DNA of 64,000 nucleotides, from assembly GCA_001599715.1 (NCBI GenBank), contig BCHU01000005.1, positions 558,001 through 622,000 of the forward strand, in the 5' to 3' direction. Within the stretch, counting starts at the first letter, position 1. The number at the start of each line of letters is the position of its first letter. The DNA comes from Phaeotremella fagi. Its lineage: Eukaryota; Basidiomycota; Tremellomycetes; Tremellales; Phaeotremellaceae. The notes beneath the pieces were generated by a model, which had not been told where the DNA came from, did not search any database, and saw only the letters and a list, made by a program, of their open reading frames with translations. This document shows positions 49,524 to 58,856 of the stretch, one piece after another. Both the position numbers and the translations under genes were made by a program.

Positions 49524-51605
49524 ATGCCTCTGCATTCTTCAGAGAATGATCCTTTGATAGAGGTAAATTGACTGATCTTTTTGAAAGTAAACATGTAAGC
49601 TGACACAGGTGGCTAGGTCTCAATCGTAGCACTCAAAGACGGCACACCCGCGTTTAGTAAAGTCACCTTTCACTTTTATGGTTCATTATTGATTTTAACT
49701 TAGAGGAACACGGTATTGAAATCACACCACGCACTCTCGAAGATCCACGTACTGTGGAATGCTGGCTTGAATGCATAGAAGGATGGGTAAGTTATTCCAT
49801 CCACAGAAGAGTTATGATCCTTACTTCTGATTGAAAGAAATTTGGTATATGTCTCGCAAGAAATGACAAGGAGAAAGATGACAAAGATATATATGATGGT
49901 GGTTCAGATGACGATTACTCTGACCAAGAGAAATCAGACCAAAAAGTCGATGTTCCCCAAAAAAAACACGAGCCGAAAATCAAAAGCGCCTTCGATAAAA
50001 CTAAGAAACCAACACCCCAAGCCGAAAGTGTTGAAGACGATTATTATGATTCATATGAAGAGGAGTACTCAGACGATTATTCAGACGAATCTTCAGATGA
50101 ATCTGAACTAGATGAAGGAGGAAGTTATACAATCAGCTCTGGAAGATGCGATTTTGATTTCCGAATTTCTCTGTTTTTAGATGGACGAGGACCGTATGAG
50201 TTTTTGTGGGACAGAAAGGATCCAAACTTTGCAATTGACAAGTTGGAAGATGAAAGAGAAGGACAGACATATAGGTGTGGGTTAAAGTTTGCTCCTACTG
50301 TAAGTGGAGTTCTTGGACCGATTTTCTGTCGTTCGCTAAAATCTATCAAACGTTATACTGTACTGATGAAGTTCATTTACGCAGCGACAAACAGATGATG
50401 CCAACAGGGTTCAGATCTCTAGATCTCAATTGAAACACCTTGGTCAAATAAAGTTAGTGTTGGAGAAAGGAGTCATCTACGAAACCTCTTCGCAATATTT
50501 AGAAGAGGAAGAATTGGAGCGTGAGATTGGTCCACTTTTAGAAAAACATTCAAAGTAAGTATTTCGAACCCCAAGTCTTCAAGTTTCAATTCTAGTTATA
50601 TTCCGTTAATGACTATTTCTATAGATTGGGGTCAACAATCGTGTAAGACCAGCTAGAGTTGACCGATGTGACTGTGATTTTGACCTGTTGTTCAGTTTTG
50701 ATGAGGAAGAGCTTATTGAAGCCCAATCAGAATCAGGAGATCGTCAGGAATTCCAACGGAAGGGAAGATTTGGTTGCTTCATTTGGAACGTATGTCTTTT
50801 GGCAAACCCTTATTGCTATGTGCTGACAAGTATTGTCAGTATCGCAACCGAGAACGACTCATGTTAGATGGCAAACTAAGTGTGTTCAAACAATACCATA
50901 TTCAGATGAAGTCTTGACGACATTAGACAAACCCGAACCAAAACGAAAACGACGCTACATGAGAGGAGAGTCTCCTACTGAAAGCAATGGTGATGATGAA
51001 GAGGATGACCAGGACGACGACGATATAGAGTTTTTAAGGATGACGAAAGATACAGTCGATGGAGAAGCAGGACTAAAAACAGCTGGAGATGACATTGACG
51101 AGCTAAAAGAAGAAGAAGATGCTCTAGAAGAAAAGAGTAAGATACAATCGAAACTCATCATGGGGGATACTGTAAGTGACTCTCAATCTACTGTTAACTT
51201 TTAGGAAAGAATGGGGATGCATCTAATGTCAACTACTCTGGTATATACGAGATTTACTAACTACGCATTCTCTTAAGAGAACAATAAGAAATTCTAACAA
51301 TTACTACTGACCCTGAAGAAACAATGAGCTCATTCTCTAATTCTAAGCCGTATACGCCACATTACCATATTCTAACATCTACCGGTACAGTACAAACAAG
51401 GAATACACGTTTGATGACTTGTTCTATATAGGCTGCTCTCGCTACCAGCCGAAAACAAAATCGATCCAACAGAGACAGACTAGGCGGGAACAAAAGATCA
51501 AAAAAGAACGAGGACACTGAGAATGCAGTTGATTTGACAATTTCAGATGGAGAATGGGAAGTCGTCATCAAGAAAGAGGTCAAAACGAAGGATGAGCCGA
51601 TATAA
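49524..51605 (+). CDS. Array paralogue 8 of 10 (with acidic insertion inside the domain)
   Basis: 461 aa, the longest copy, in ten exons: 49524-49562, 49617-49656, 49704-49786, 49838-50299, 50385-50554, 50625-50642, 50696-50789, 50840-50879, 50906-51171 and 51432-51605. Exon 4 is 462 nt against 189-213 nt elsewhere: after KFGICLARN it inserts about 90 residues rich in Asp, Glu, Ser, Lys and Tyr (DDDYSDQEKSD, DDYYDSYEEEYSDD) before resuming at CDFDFRISLFLDGRGPYEFLW. Exon 2 is 40 rather than 34 nt. Intron 9 is about 260 nt, long for this array. The tail has NAVDLTISDGEWE directly followed by VVIKKEVK, so the SIM-like and acceptor motifs abut. Confidence 0.82.
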
Positions 51606-52056
51606 GCGAGTGATAGTAGAAATCAGAAGGAATTGCGAGAGATCATCATACATATATATATATATATTCACCACATGCAACATTTATTCTACCAATCCAT
51701 CCTGATTTCAACCATATACCTTCATGTACTATCGGAACAAGGGAAGTCCTTAAGAGAAAGAAGAAAGGTTGAGATGTCCCAGGGAAGGACTCCCACTATT
51801 TACCAGAGAGTATATTGACTTTGTTTATCTCATTATTCCAGTACACTGCACTGTAGGAAATCAACCAAAAGATTGGCGTTGGTAGTGTTTGAATAAACTG
51901 CCACATTCTCTTGAGGTGTAAGATGAAACATCATGTTTTTTCAATCAATCTTATACATTTCTCATCTTTAGATTCATTTACAAATCCAATAATAAGACTT
52001 CACTACGAGTGACAATACACAACACTTGAAGTGGCCACCCAGAAAAGAACCAATAC
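51606..52056. other. Intergenic spacer between array copies 8 and 9
   Basis: A 450-bp spacer, the largest within the array, includes an (AT)n stretch at about 51,653-51,665. No gene is seen. It separates the copy 7-8 sub-group from the copy 9-10 sub-group. Confidence 0.5.
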
Positions 52057-53691
52057 ATGTTTTCCTCTGCACTCAATCCACATCTAGAGGTAAGTTTCAA
52101 CGTACTGTATGTCCTTCGAAAATCACTCAATCATTTTTCAGGGGTGGATTGAAAATACAGACGGTGTCAGATATGGTAAGTCATCGTCTGCGTGTTTTCA
52201 TATCTCGATATGTTCATGTCGACTTGATTGGACTAATCGGCTTGTCTTTTAGAAGAATATAAAGTCTCTCATACATTTGATGATGGTTGGGATATCACTG
52301 AATCTTGGATAGCTTGTGAAGAGGGTAAAGTGAGTTTATCCGGATCAGAAAGTGTATGATGCAACTATCTTGCGCTAATCTTTCACAGGAGTTCGGCATT
52401 GGGTTCGATAGAATATCTCACCTTACTCAAACCATGGACCTCAGAAGTATTGTTAGTGTAGATGGTAGAGAGTTTTGGGGGGACATTTGGTCCCCTGATC
52501 TCACGATGAGGATCCACTCAGCTTGGGAGATCATAGGTGGAAGTCATTATAGCCGGTCCTTTAACTTTGCACCGTTGGTATGTTTGTGGTGTGAAAAATA
52601 AGTTCTAACTCCGTAGCCAAAGACGGATAAAGAGGAGCTAATTGAAATCAGAGATGAAGGTTTACACGAACTTTGCAAGATAATCGTTGAGGTCGAGATT
52701 GGGGTTGCTACGCTCCTAGAATATCAGTCGGTCTCGGATTATTCAATGAAACCAACAGTCGGTTTAATATCAGAGAAGGAATTGAAGTTAGTGTTTCGGG
52801 CTATCTCAAAGCTAACAACATCCGTCTTCAGGTTATGCTCTACGGTAACGTTAGTCGGCAGCAATATCCTGTAACGTCCTTGCTTACTGATCTGATCGTT
52901 TCGATGCTCGTTTAGATTTGGGGAGAGAAAACCCGCAGAACCAACATCCTATTACGACTTTAAACCTGGGTGTTTCTCCAAACTCCGTTTCATTTTCAAT
53001 GCAAGTATCCAGAGGGTGTCCATAATCCCCTTACTTATGTGGTCCGCATAGTATCGTACATTGGACAAGCTGATCCTGATGAAGATTGTTGGTAAGTCAG
53101 GATCCAAGACGGGGCAAAGATACTGAAAAGTCTCTCAGCGGATCCCACCCAACCCGATGGAAACAATAGAGATTATCATCCCGATGATGATTCCGAAGAC
53201 GATGATATCCATTTTGTCAAAAGAAGTGAATCCCAAAGAAAAAGTATGTTTTCAACAGATTAAATCATGAAACCAACGATCAACGGATCTAGTTTGTTCG
53301 GGTAAAGCCTCAAACAACACTCAAAAGTCAGAACCGAAGAAGAAGAGAAGATTTGCAAAAACAAATCAAGAAGACGAAGAGAAGGCTGAAAATGAAGAAG
53401 AAAAAGAAGAAGGTTCCGAAAATACCTCAAAACTAAAGAAATTCATCAGTAAAAAGCAAATAGAACTGGTAAGCACTTTGAATGTGACCCAAATATATTA
53501 AGAGTCAAAAGCTGATTTGGCATTAGCTCAAACTCGAAATCGAGGTCGCCAAAGAAGAGCTTAAAGAGCATGAAGAGAACGATAGAAAATCGAAGAAAAT
53601 GAAACCGTCAGGAAGTAGAAAGAATCCTTGTGATCTTACTGGCAATGATCCTGAACTTGAGAAGATTCGAGTCAAGAAGGAGGTCGATTGA
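52057..53691 (+). CDS. Array paralogue 9 of 10 (DUF7918-like, 11 exons)
   Basis: 358 aa in eleven exons: 52057-52089, 52142-52175, 52253-52329, 52389-52577, 52617-52786, 52832-52849, 52916-53000, 53052-53091, 53139-53243, 53308-53468 and 53527-53691. Exon 3 is 77 nt (83 in copies 1-8) and reads ESWIACEEGK in place of ECWLECEEG. The linker is split by an additional intron and contains KKKRRFAKT, an NLS-like cluster. Intron 7 has a GC donor (53001, gcaagt). The tail is KPSGSRKNPCDLTGNDPELEK (in parts: GSRKNP, CDLTGND) and RVKKEVD. It pairs clearly with copy 10. Confidence 0.84.
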
Positions 53692-54070
53692 TAGATCTGT
53701 AACGGTATAGTTGTTGAAATAGCTATTGTCCAGAATGGTATGAGTCTGTATGAGTATAGTATGAACGATTGTATGTTAGTCAAGCTACTATTATCAAAGG
53801 AAAGATCAATCAGAGTCCAAAGAAAGTCTGTCAATAAGGATATACTAGATGGAATATGCTGTAAGTACTGCACAGACTCGACATGCCACATTTTAAGCAT
53901 GGACTTATCTGAAACATCTTCTGCAGAACTGTATCCATCAAAAATAATTGCTTAATTTTAACGACCATCTTTTGTTTATATCGAGAAATCAAAATAAGTC
54001 TCATAACACTTGGATAAACATTTTCAACCCAAGGAAATAGCAAGACGACAAAGAAGAAATCTGAACGGAC
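53692..54070. other. Intergenic spacer between array copies 9 and 10
   Basis: This 379-bp spacer contains no supportable gene. An open frame at 53740-53955 (plus) has no recognisable product. Confidence 0.5.
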
Positions 54071-55679
54071 ATGTACTCCTCCGAGAACAGACCATATTTG
54101 GAGGTAAATTTCATCACAGACACTATCGATCACTGATCGCTCCATAGGGATGGATTGAAAACATAGATGGGACTAGATACGGTTTGTTCCACTGTGTTTT
54201 GAAGTACTACAGTATCACTGAATTCGATCTTGATCAGAGGATCATAAAGTATCCTACACTGATGAGGACGGTTGGAAGATCGCTGAATCCTGGATAGCGT
54301 GTGCAGAGGGTAAAGTGAGTAAGGAATTGTGATACACTATAATATACATCATTCTCACAGAGACATAATCGTCAGACATTCCGTATTCGGGTCAACAGAA
54401 TCGGTGTTAACTTCAGCGGCAACGATACCCGCCTCACTCTCATGTTGGATGGTCGACGAGCTGGAAACTTCTGCTTTCATAAAGAACAACCTTTGATCAT
54501 CCATTCAATCTCAGAGGTTACAGGTGGACGTAGATACAACCGTCCTCTGTTGTTCGCACCTTTGGTGTGTTGTTTGATTCCATTGAGAACGTAGCTAACA
54601 CCATACTGTACCTGTACAGCCAAAAACAGACAACGAGGCTTTGGTCGACATAAAACACGAAGAAGAGTTGAACAAACTTTGTAAAATAATCGTTGATGTG
54701 GAATTTGGAAAGATTTTCGATTCCTATGCTCAACCTAGAAACGTTGCGACGACACCGGCAGTTGGTTTGGTGTTAGAAACGAAGTTCAAGTGAGTGCTCA
54801 GTGTGTACAATCTACTGATAAGACATGCAGGTTGTGCTCCACAGTAATGTTGGTTTGCTTCGGAGGATTATATGGTATAGTATTTTCACTGATCATGCTG
54901 GCTTGCATAGATTTGGGGAGAGGAAACCGTCATATGGCCAAAGCTGCAGTTTTGTACCTAGCTTTCCTACTCCCGGACAATCTAAATATCGATTCATTTT
55001 CAATGTAAGTGCTTAATTTCGCGATCAATTTCTTTGTACCATATTCACTTTATCAGTATCGAACCTTAGACAAACTCATGTTTATGAACATAGTCCGTGA
55101 GTTGACTCAAGGGGTGACAGAAACAATCGAACGAAGTATAAGCTGATTCTCAGGATAGCGGATCCGAATAAACCAATTGGCGAGGAAGACAATGATACCG
55201 ATGATGATGGGCAAGATGCTATCGAATTCACAAGGCGTGACAGAGAGAAAAAAGGTTTGTCGTCAACTACTCCATCAATGCGTCTTGTCAATCAACACGT
55301 TCTGATACATTTTCAGATACGAACACTAAGATGAAGAAGACCTTAGGGAAACGGAAAAAGATTTCTCCAAAAGAAGGTGGTGAGGATTCGGAAAAAGAGA
55401 AACAAGATTCAGATGATGGAGAAGATTTAGAAGATTTCATTGAGAGAAAAGAGATGAGACTTGTGAGTGCATCCAGCTGACCAACGGAAAAGCTGATTTC
55501 CCTTTTTCTTTCAGCTACAACTTCAGATCAAGAATGCTAAGCGAAAACTCAAGGGCAAAGCAAACGATTCTTATAAATCGAAGAAACTGAAACCGTCTGG
55601 AAGTAGGAAGAACCCTGTTGATATCACTGGTGATGATCCTGAACTGGAGAAGGTTCGTGTTAAGAAGGAGATTGGTTGA
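54071..55679 (+). CDS. Array paralogue 10 of 10 (DUF7918-like, 11 exons, SIM/SUMO-tail)
   Basis: 353 aa in eleven exons: 54071-54103, 54148-54181, 54238-54314, 54376-54564, 54620-54789, 54831-54848, 54911-55004, 55057-55096, 55159-55254, 55317-55462 and 55515-55679. It has the same exon plan and ESWIAC signature as copy 9, with strong identity in GWIENxDG, TLMLDGRR, LCKIIVDVEFG, IFGERKP and YRTLDKLM. Weak donors occur: GTTTGT at 54182 and 55255, GTTGGT at 54849. The linker is basic (KKTLGKRKKISPK) then acidic (SDDGEDLED). The tail has NPVDITGDDPELE and RVKKEIG. It is the right edge of the array, 223 bp before a convergent unrelated gene. Confidence 0.85.
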
Positions 55680-55901
55680 GAGAAAAGCACTGGTAGTAGT
55701 TTGAAGACGAGTTGTTGGACAATAGGAGAATGGGTTTGGGTTTGTAGTAGTCCAGTAGAGTTGTACTCAGTGGATCCGGTGGAGAGTTGATGATGAACAT
55801 GAAAGAGATGTTTCATGTGTATCACTAAATATTGGACCCGCCAACTTTCAAATAAGGAATTGCCGGTCAAAGACGATAGAGATACAGTGTTCATACAGGG
55901 T

Positions 55902-57731
55902 CTACGATGCCATGCTCTCTTTAGGCCCATCCACTCCCAGTCCATCAATAATATCTTGCCCACCGACCCCTTCCGCGTCCCCCTCCAAAACCGCTCTCAA
56001 CCTCTTAATCCTCTTATCCTCCCTCCACCCAACCCAACCCTCCAAATTCCCCTCCCCAAATTTCCCCTCCAACCGCCGAAAAACGTTCTCAACAGCTCTA
56101 AAATCCCCATTAGTAGTTCTAGCAACTGCGATCAAGATCGTATATACCTGTCGTGGGGTTGGAGCTTGCGAATAACTAGTCGGAGTGATCAACAGGAACG
56201 GTTCCAATAATTCAATTAAATTTTCATGAGTCCATGGAGAATTTTTATCATCGTTTGAATTTTTATCCCATAACTTTGAGAAATCTCGTCCAGTCGTCGA
56301 GGTCCAGACCATGGATCTATCATCGAATCTTGGGAATTCATCTATCAACCCCCCAGATCTCACATTGGGTATGACACCGTATTTCGAGAACCCCCGGAAG
56401 AAAGATAGATAATCAGGTAAACTGGGTGAATGATCTTTGTTTATCATGTCTTGAAGTATTTTCAGGGCTGGGACGAATTTTTGATCGTATGTTAGGGATT
56501 GGATTAGGAGGGTGTAGGTTGGTCTGGTTGGTTTTAGGGTTGGATTGGTTGGGAGATTGATTTTGGGGATGTATGGTTGGGATGGGGATGGGGTTTCTGG
56601 TTTGGTTGATGAGAAGAAATTGTTTGATTGGGAGTGGTGTTGGGGTTGGGGGTCGTATAACGATTTAAGCGGTGAGGTCGTTGATGAATCTGGATTCAGT
56701 TTGTCGAAAACTGGACCGATTATTTCCCAATGTCCTTGCTTCGCGAATACCCACAAAGCATAGTTGATAAGTACCATCGCGTCGTTTTCATTGATACCAC
56801 TATCCACATCCGGGATTTCACTCGACAACCTTTCCAAAGTCTGATTCAATAGTAAAGTCATAGCAGTCAATCGATTTGATCTGACATAAATCATCATCCT
56901 AGTTAGGACAGCGTATGAATCAGGTTTTTTGAATTGACGATTACTGATGTTCCACCAATGATCGAAACGACGTTCGTTCCCAACCATAGCTGAAAGATAT
57001 AATAAGTGGTTAAGGTCTCTTCTGTAATATCGTAGTTCCCTAGTTGATTTCCCAGGTAATGTAAACTTGTAACAATCCATAAATTCATTTTCGGCGATTT
57101 TCAAATCATCCCCACTCAAACCCTCTTTCGATCCTCCGATCACCGTCATCAATCTTTTCTCAAACACCGTCTCGTCCCCAGACCCAGATCCAGACCCAGC
57201 AAGTTCAGAAAGTTCATCAGTGATAGATTTCAATCGATCTTTGATTTTATAGTTATAAGGATCTTTCTTCAAAGCGTTGAAAAATGTTCGAGAGATCGAA
57301 TGGAGTTCTTGTTGAGTGAAGACGTGGGAATTTGGGGAGGCTAGATAGAGTTGGTTATATTTTTCATTGATTTGTTCGGTGGTTTGGAAATCTGGATTGG
57401 GGAGGTCGATTAGTTGTTTGATGGAGGATAAGACTGATGATCGGTTCGTTGGTGATATTGTATGTTTACTGAGACTTGGTGGTGTGGTTAGTTTTTGGGT
57501 TGGTTCAGGTGGTTTAGGAGGTAGAGGTAGACCTGGTGGGATCCATGATAGTTCTGAAGGTAGGGTTGGAGTGTCTTCGTCCCCGAATTCATCGCTGGGT
57601 GTTAGATATTTGGTCGTTTGTGAAGACGATGACCTGATATTTATACCTAACCGAGTGATGGAGGGATGATAACAAGGTCTAAGATGTGATAAAAGACATA
57701 GATAAGTATCTAAATGGAGACGTAGAGGCAT
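55902..57731 (-). CDS. PPR-like, probable mitochondrial protein (single exon)
   Basis: 609 aa in one uninterrupted frame, unusual in this intron-rich window. The first residues (MPLRLHLDTYLCLLSHLRP, then RSSSSQTTKYL) are basic and Ser-rich with no early acidic residues apart from one Asp, compatible with a mitochondrial presequence. The body is alpha-helical with pentatricopeptide-like units, for example PTYTLLIQSLTYDQKFVPAL with ILQDMINKDHSPSLPDY, SYAVLTRMMIYVRSNRLTAM, and PRQVYTILIAVART with VENVFRRLE. I therefore call it a PPR-like organellar RNA-metabolism candidate; the specific family member is not recognised. Pro-rich stretches at residues 60-90 and about 345-385 are linkers. The end converges on array copy 10. 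Confidence 0.75.
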   Translation of the reverse strand: MPLRLHLDTYLCLLSHLRPCYHPSITRLGINIRSSSSQTTKYLTPSDEFGDEDTPTLPSELSWIPPGLPLPPKPPEPTQKLTTPPSLSKHTISPTNRSSVLSSIKQLIDLPNPDFQTTEQINEKYNQLYLASPNSHVFTQQELHSISRTFFNALKKDPYNYKIKDRLKSITDELSELAGSGSGSGDETVFEKRLMTVIGGSKEGLSGDDLKIAENEFMDCYKFTLPGKSTRELRYYRRDLNHLLYLSAMVGNERRFDHWWNISNRQFKKPDSYAVLTRMMIYVRSNRLTAMTLLLNQTLERLSSEIPDVDSGINENDAMVLINYALWVFAKQGHWEIIGPVFDKLNPDSSTTSPLKSLYDPQPQHHSQSNNFFSSTKPETPSPSQPYIPKINLPTNPTLKPTRPTYTLLIQSLTYDQKFVPALKILQDMINKDHSPSLPDYLSFFRGFSKYGVIPNVRSGGLIDEFPRFDDRSMVWTSTTGRDFSKLWDKNSNDDKNSPWTHENLIELLEPFLLITPTSYSQAPTPRQVYTILIAVARTTNGDFRAVENVFRRLEGKFGEGNLEGWVGWREDKRIKRLRAVLEGDAEGVGGQDIIDGLGVDGPKESMAS

Positions 57732-58104
57732 CTACCTCATAGCAGGGTCGCAGCTGTGTACTATACTATAAAATGCTATGGTTCTCAGTTAGAGCGTCGT
57801 AAGTAACATTTCAAAGTTCAAAACAGACTTCTGAACATGAAATTAAATCCACGTCATAATGACAATGAGCGGAGCCCCATGTATGATCCATTATGTGCGT
57901 AAACGTTTGTTGTTGCCATAAATGATCATATGAGATTGATGTCATCATAGGCTACACGGTATGTTCAGAGTCCAGAGCGTAAACGTGAGAAGGAAGCAGA
58001 GAAACGGAGGGAGGATGAACGTTTATTGAATTCATCATTCATCATCCATCTTCACTTTGATCCTCTATCACTAACATACTACAACAATACAACTACATCC
58101 AACA
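57732..58104. other. Divergent promoter region
   Basis: This 373-bp spacer lies between the divergent PPR-like gene and the small membrane-protein gene. No coding content is supported. Confidence 0.5.
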
Positions 58105-58632
58105 ATGAACTTCCAACGTCTCGCCACTCGTTCAAGAATTGCCATCAAGCAAGTAAACCTCTCAGTGAGTCACCCATCCATCCACCCATCCGATCCCGAC
58201 TAACCCTACCCTCAGAGAACCTACGCAACAGCCCCCGCTCCAGGTGGTATCCCACCAACAGCCCCACCACCAAAGAAAGCAGATAGTAAGTCACAGTCCC
58301 AGTCTCCCCACCCATCATCGCATTACCCAACTCACGAACCACCTACCAGACACCCTCCTCTACGTAGGCGGAGCAGTCGCAGTTGCCGGACTCGGTTATT
58401 ACTACTACTACGGCGATTCTTCTGCTGAAGCTAAAGCTAAAGGTAAAATCAATGAGGTTGAAGGTAAAGCCAAAGGATTGATTTCACAAGCTGAAGGCAA
58501 GGTGGGTTTTTTGATCTTTTCTCTGCTTTGCAAACACTGGATAACACTTTTGAGTAGGCCCATGAACTCTCTGGAAAGGCTCAAGGTAAATATGAACAAG
58601 CTAAGGGTGAGGTTAAGAGTGCGATGAAGTAA
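58105..58632 (+). CDS. Small mitochondrial-type membrane protein with amphipathic repeats
   Basis: 118 aa in four exons: 58105-58164, 58216-58285, 58350-58501 and 58558-58632. I do not recognise the family. The N terminus MNFQRLATRSRIAIKQ is a textbook matrix-targeting helix (basic, no acidic residues), followed by a Pro/Ala-rich linker and one TM helix (TLLYVGGAVAVAGLGYYYYY). The C-terminal half repeats a Lys/Ala/Glu/Gly pattern (AEAKAKGKINEVEGKAKGL in part, ISQAEGKAHELSGKAQGKYEQ in part) that would form an amphipathic helix like those of LEA/CsbD-type or ATP-synthase-associated small proteins. The first donor could also be 58153 (four residues shorter, same frame). Confidence 0.8.
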
Positions 58633-58856
58633 TTGGGCGGGGTTGTTTCGGTTTGATGTCATCGATGTTCTGCAGAGTATATTAATTAAGTTAGGAAGTG
58701 AGATGTATACGAGTATCTTATTAACACCCGATGTTCCTCAAAATCATCCTTTTGAGTGTCTAGATAATATAAATGTTCCATGCGATGACTGTTACTAATG
58801 ACTAAAACCTAATGTAAAGATGCAATTTTCTATCCCAAAGAATCTATACTTCCTGA

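Larger units (their letters stand above)
37049..55679 (+). repeat. Tandem array of ten paralogous genes (one gene family)
   Basis: Ten complete or near-complete genes of one family lie head to tail on the plus strand, with 106-450 bp between stop and next start and no other gene inserted. Shared protein plan: exon 1 with SS/SA-E-x-x-P-L-x-E, exon 2 W-I-x-T-x-D-G-x-R-F, exon 3 ECWLECEEG or ESWIACxEGK, exon 4 ending SFAPL-like, exon 5 with GTISLTL, an 18-nt exon 6 encoding xGSTIK, exon 7 ending CRFVWK, exon 8 YRTREKLMxLxII, then acidic linker, basic helix and tail. This resembles DUF7918 proteins of basidiomycetes as I remember them (CW-[IV] ... LDG ... G-x-I-x-L ... FVFKYRP); that link needs a profile search. 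Three sub-groups are visible: copies 1-6, 7-8 and 9-10. Confidence 0.93.

Noticed and set aside
37049..55679. Array read as a CRISPR, satellite or transposon array
   Set aside because: The repeat unit is a 1.5-2 kb multi-exon gene with diverged coding sequence; no terminal repeats, integrase or transposase are seen.
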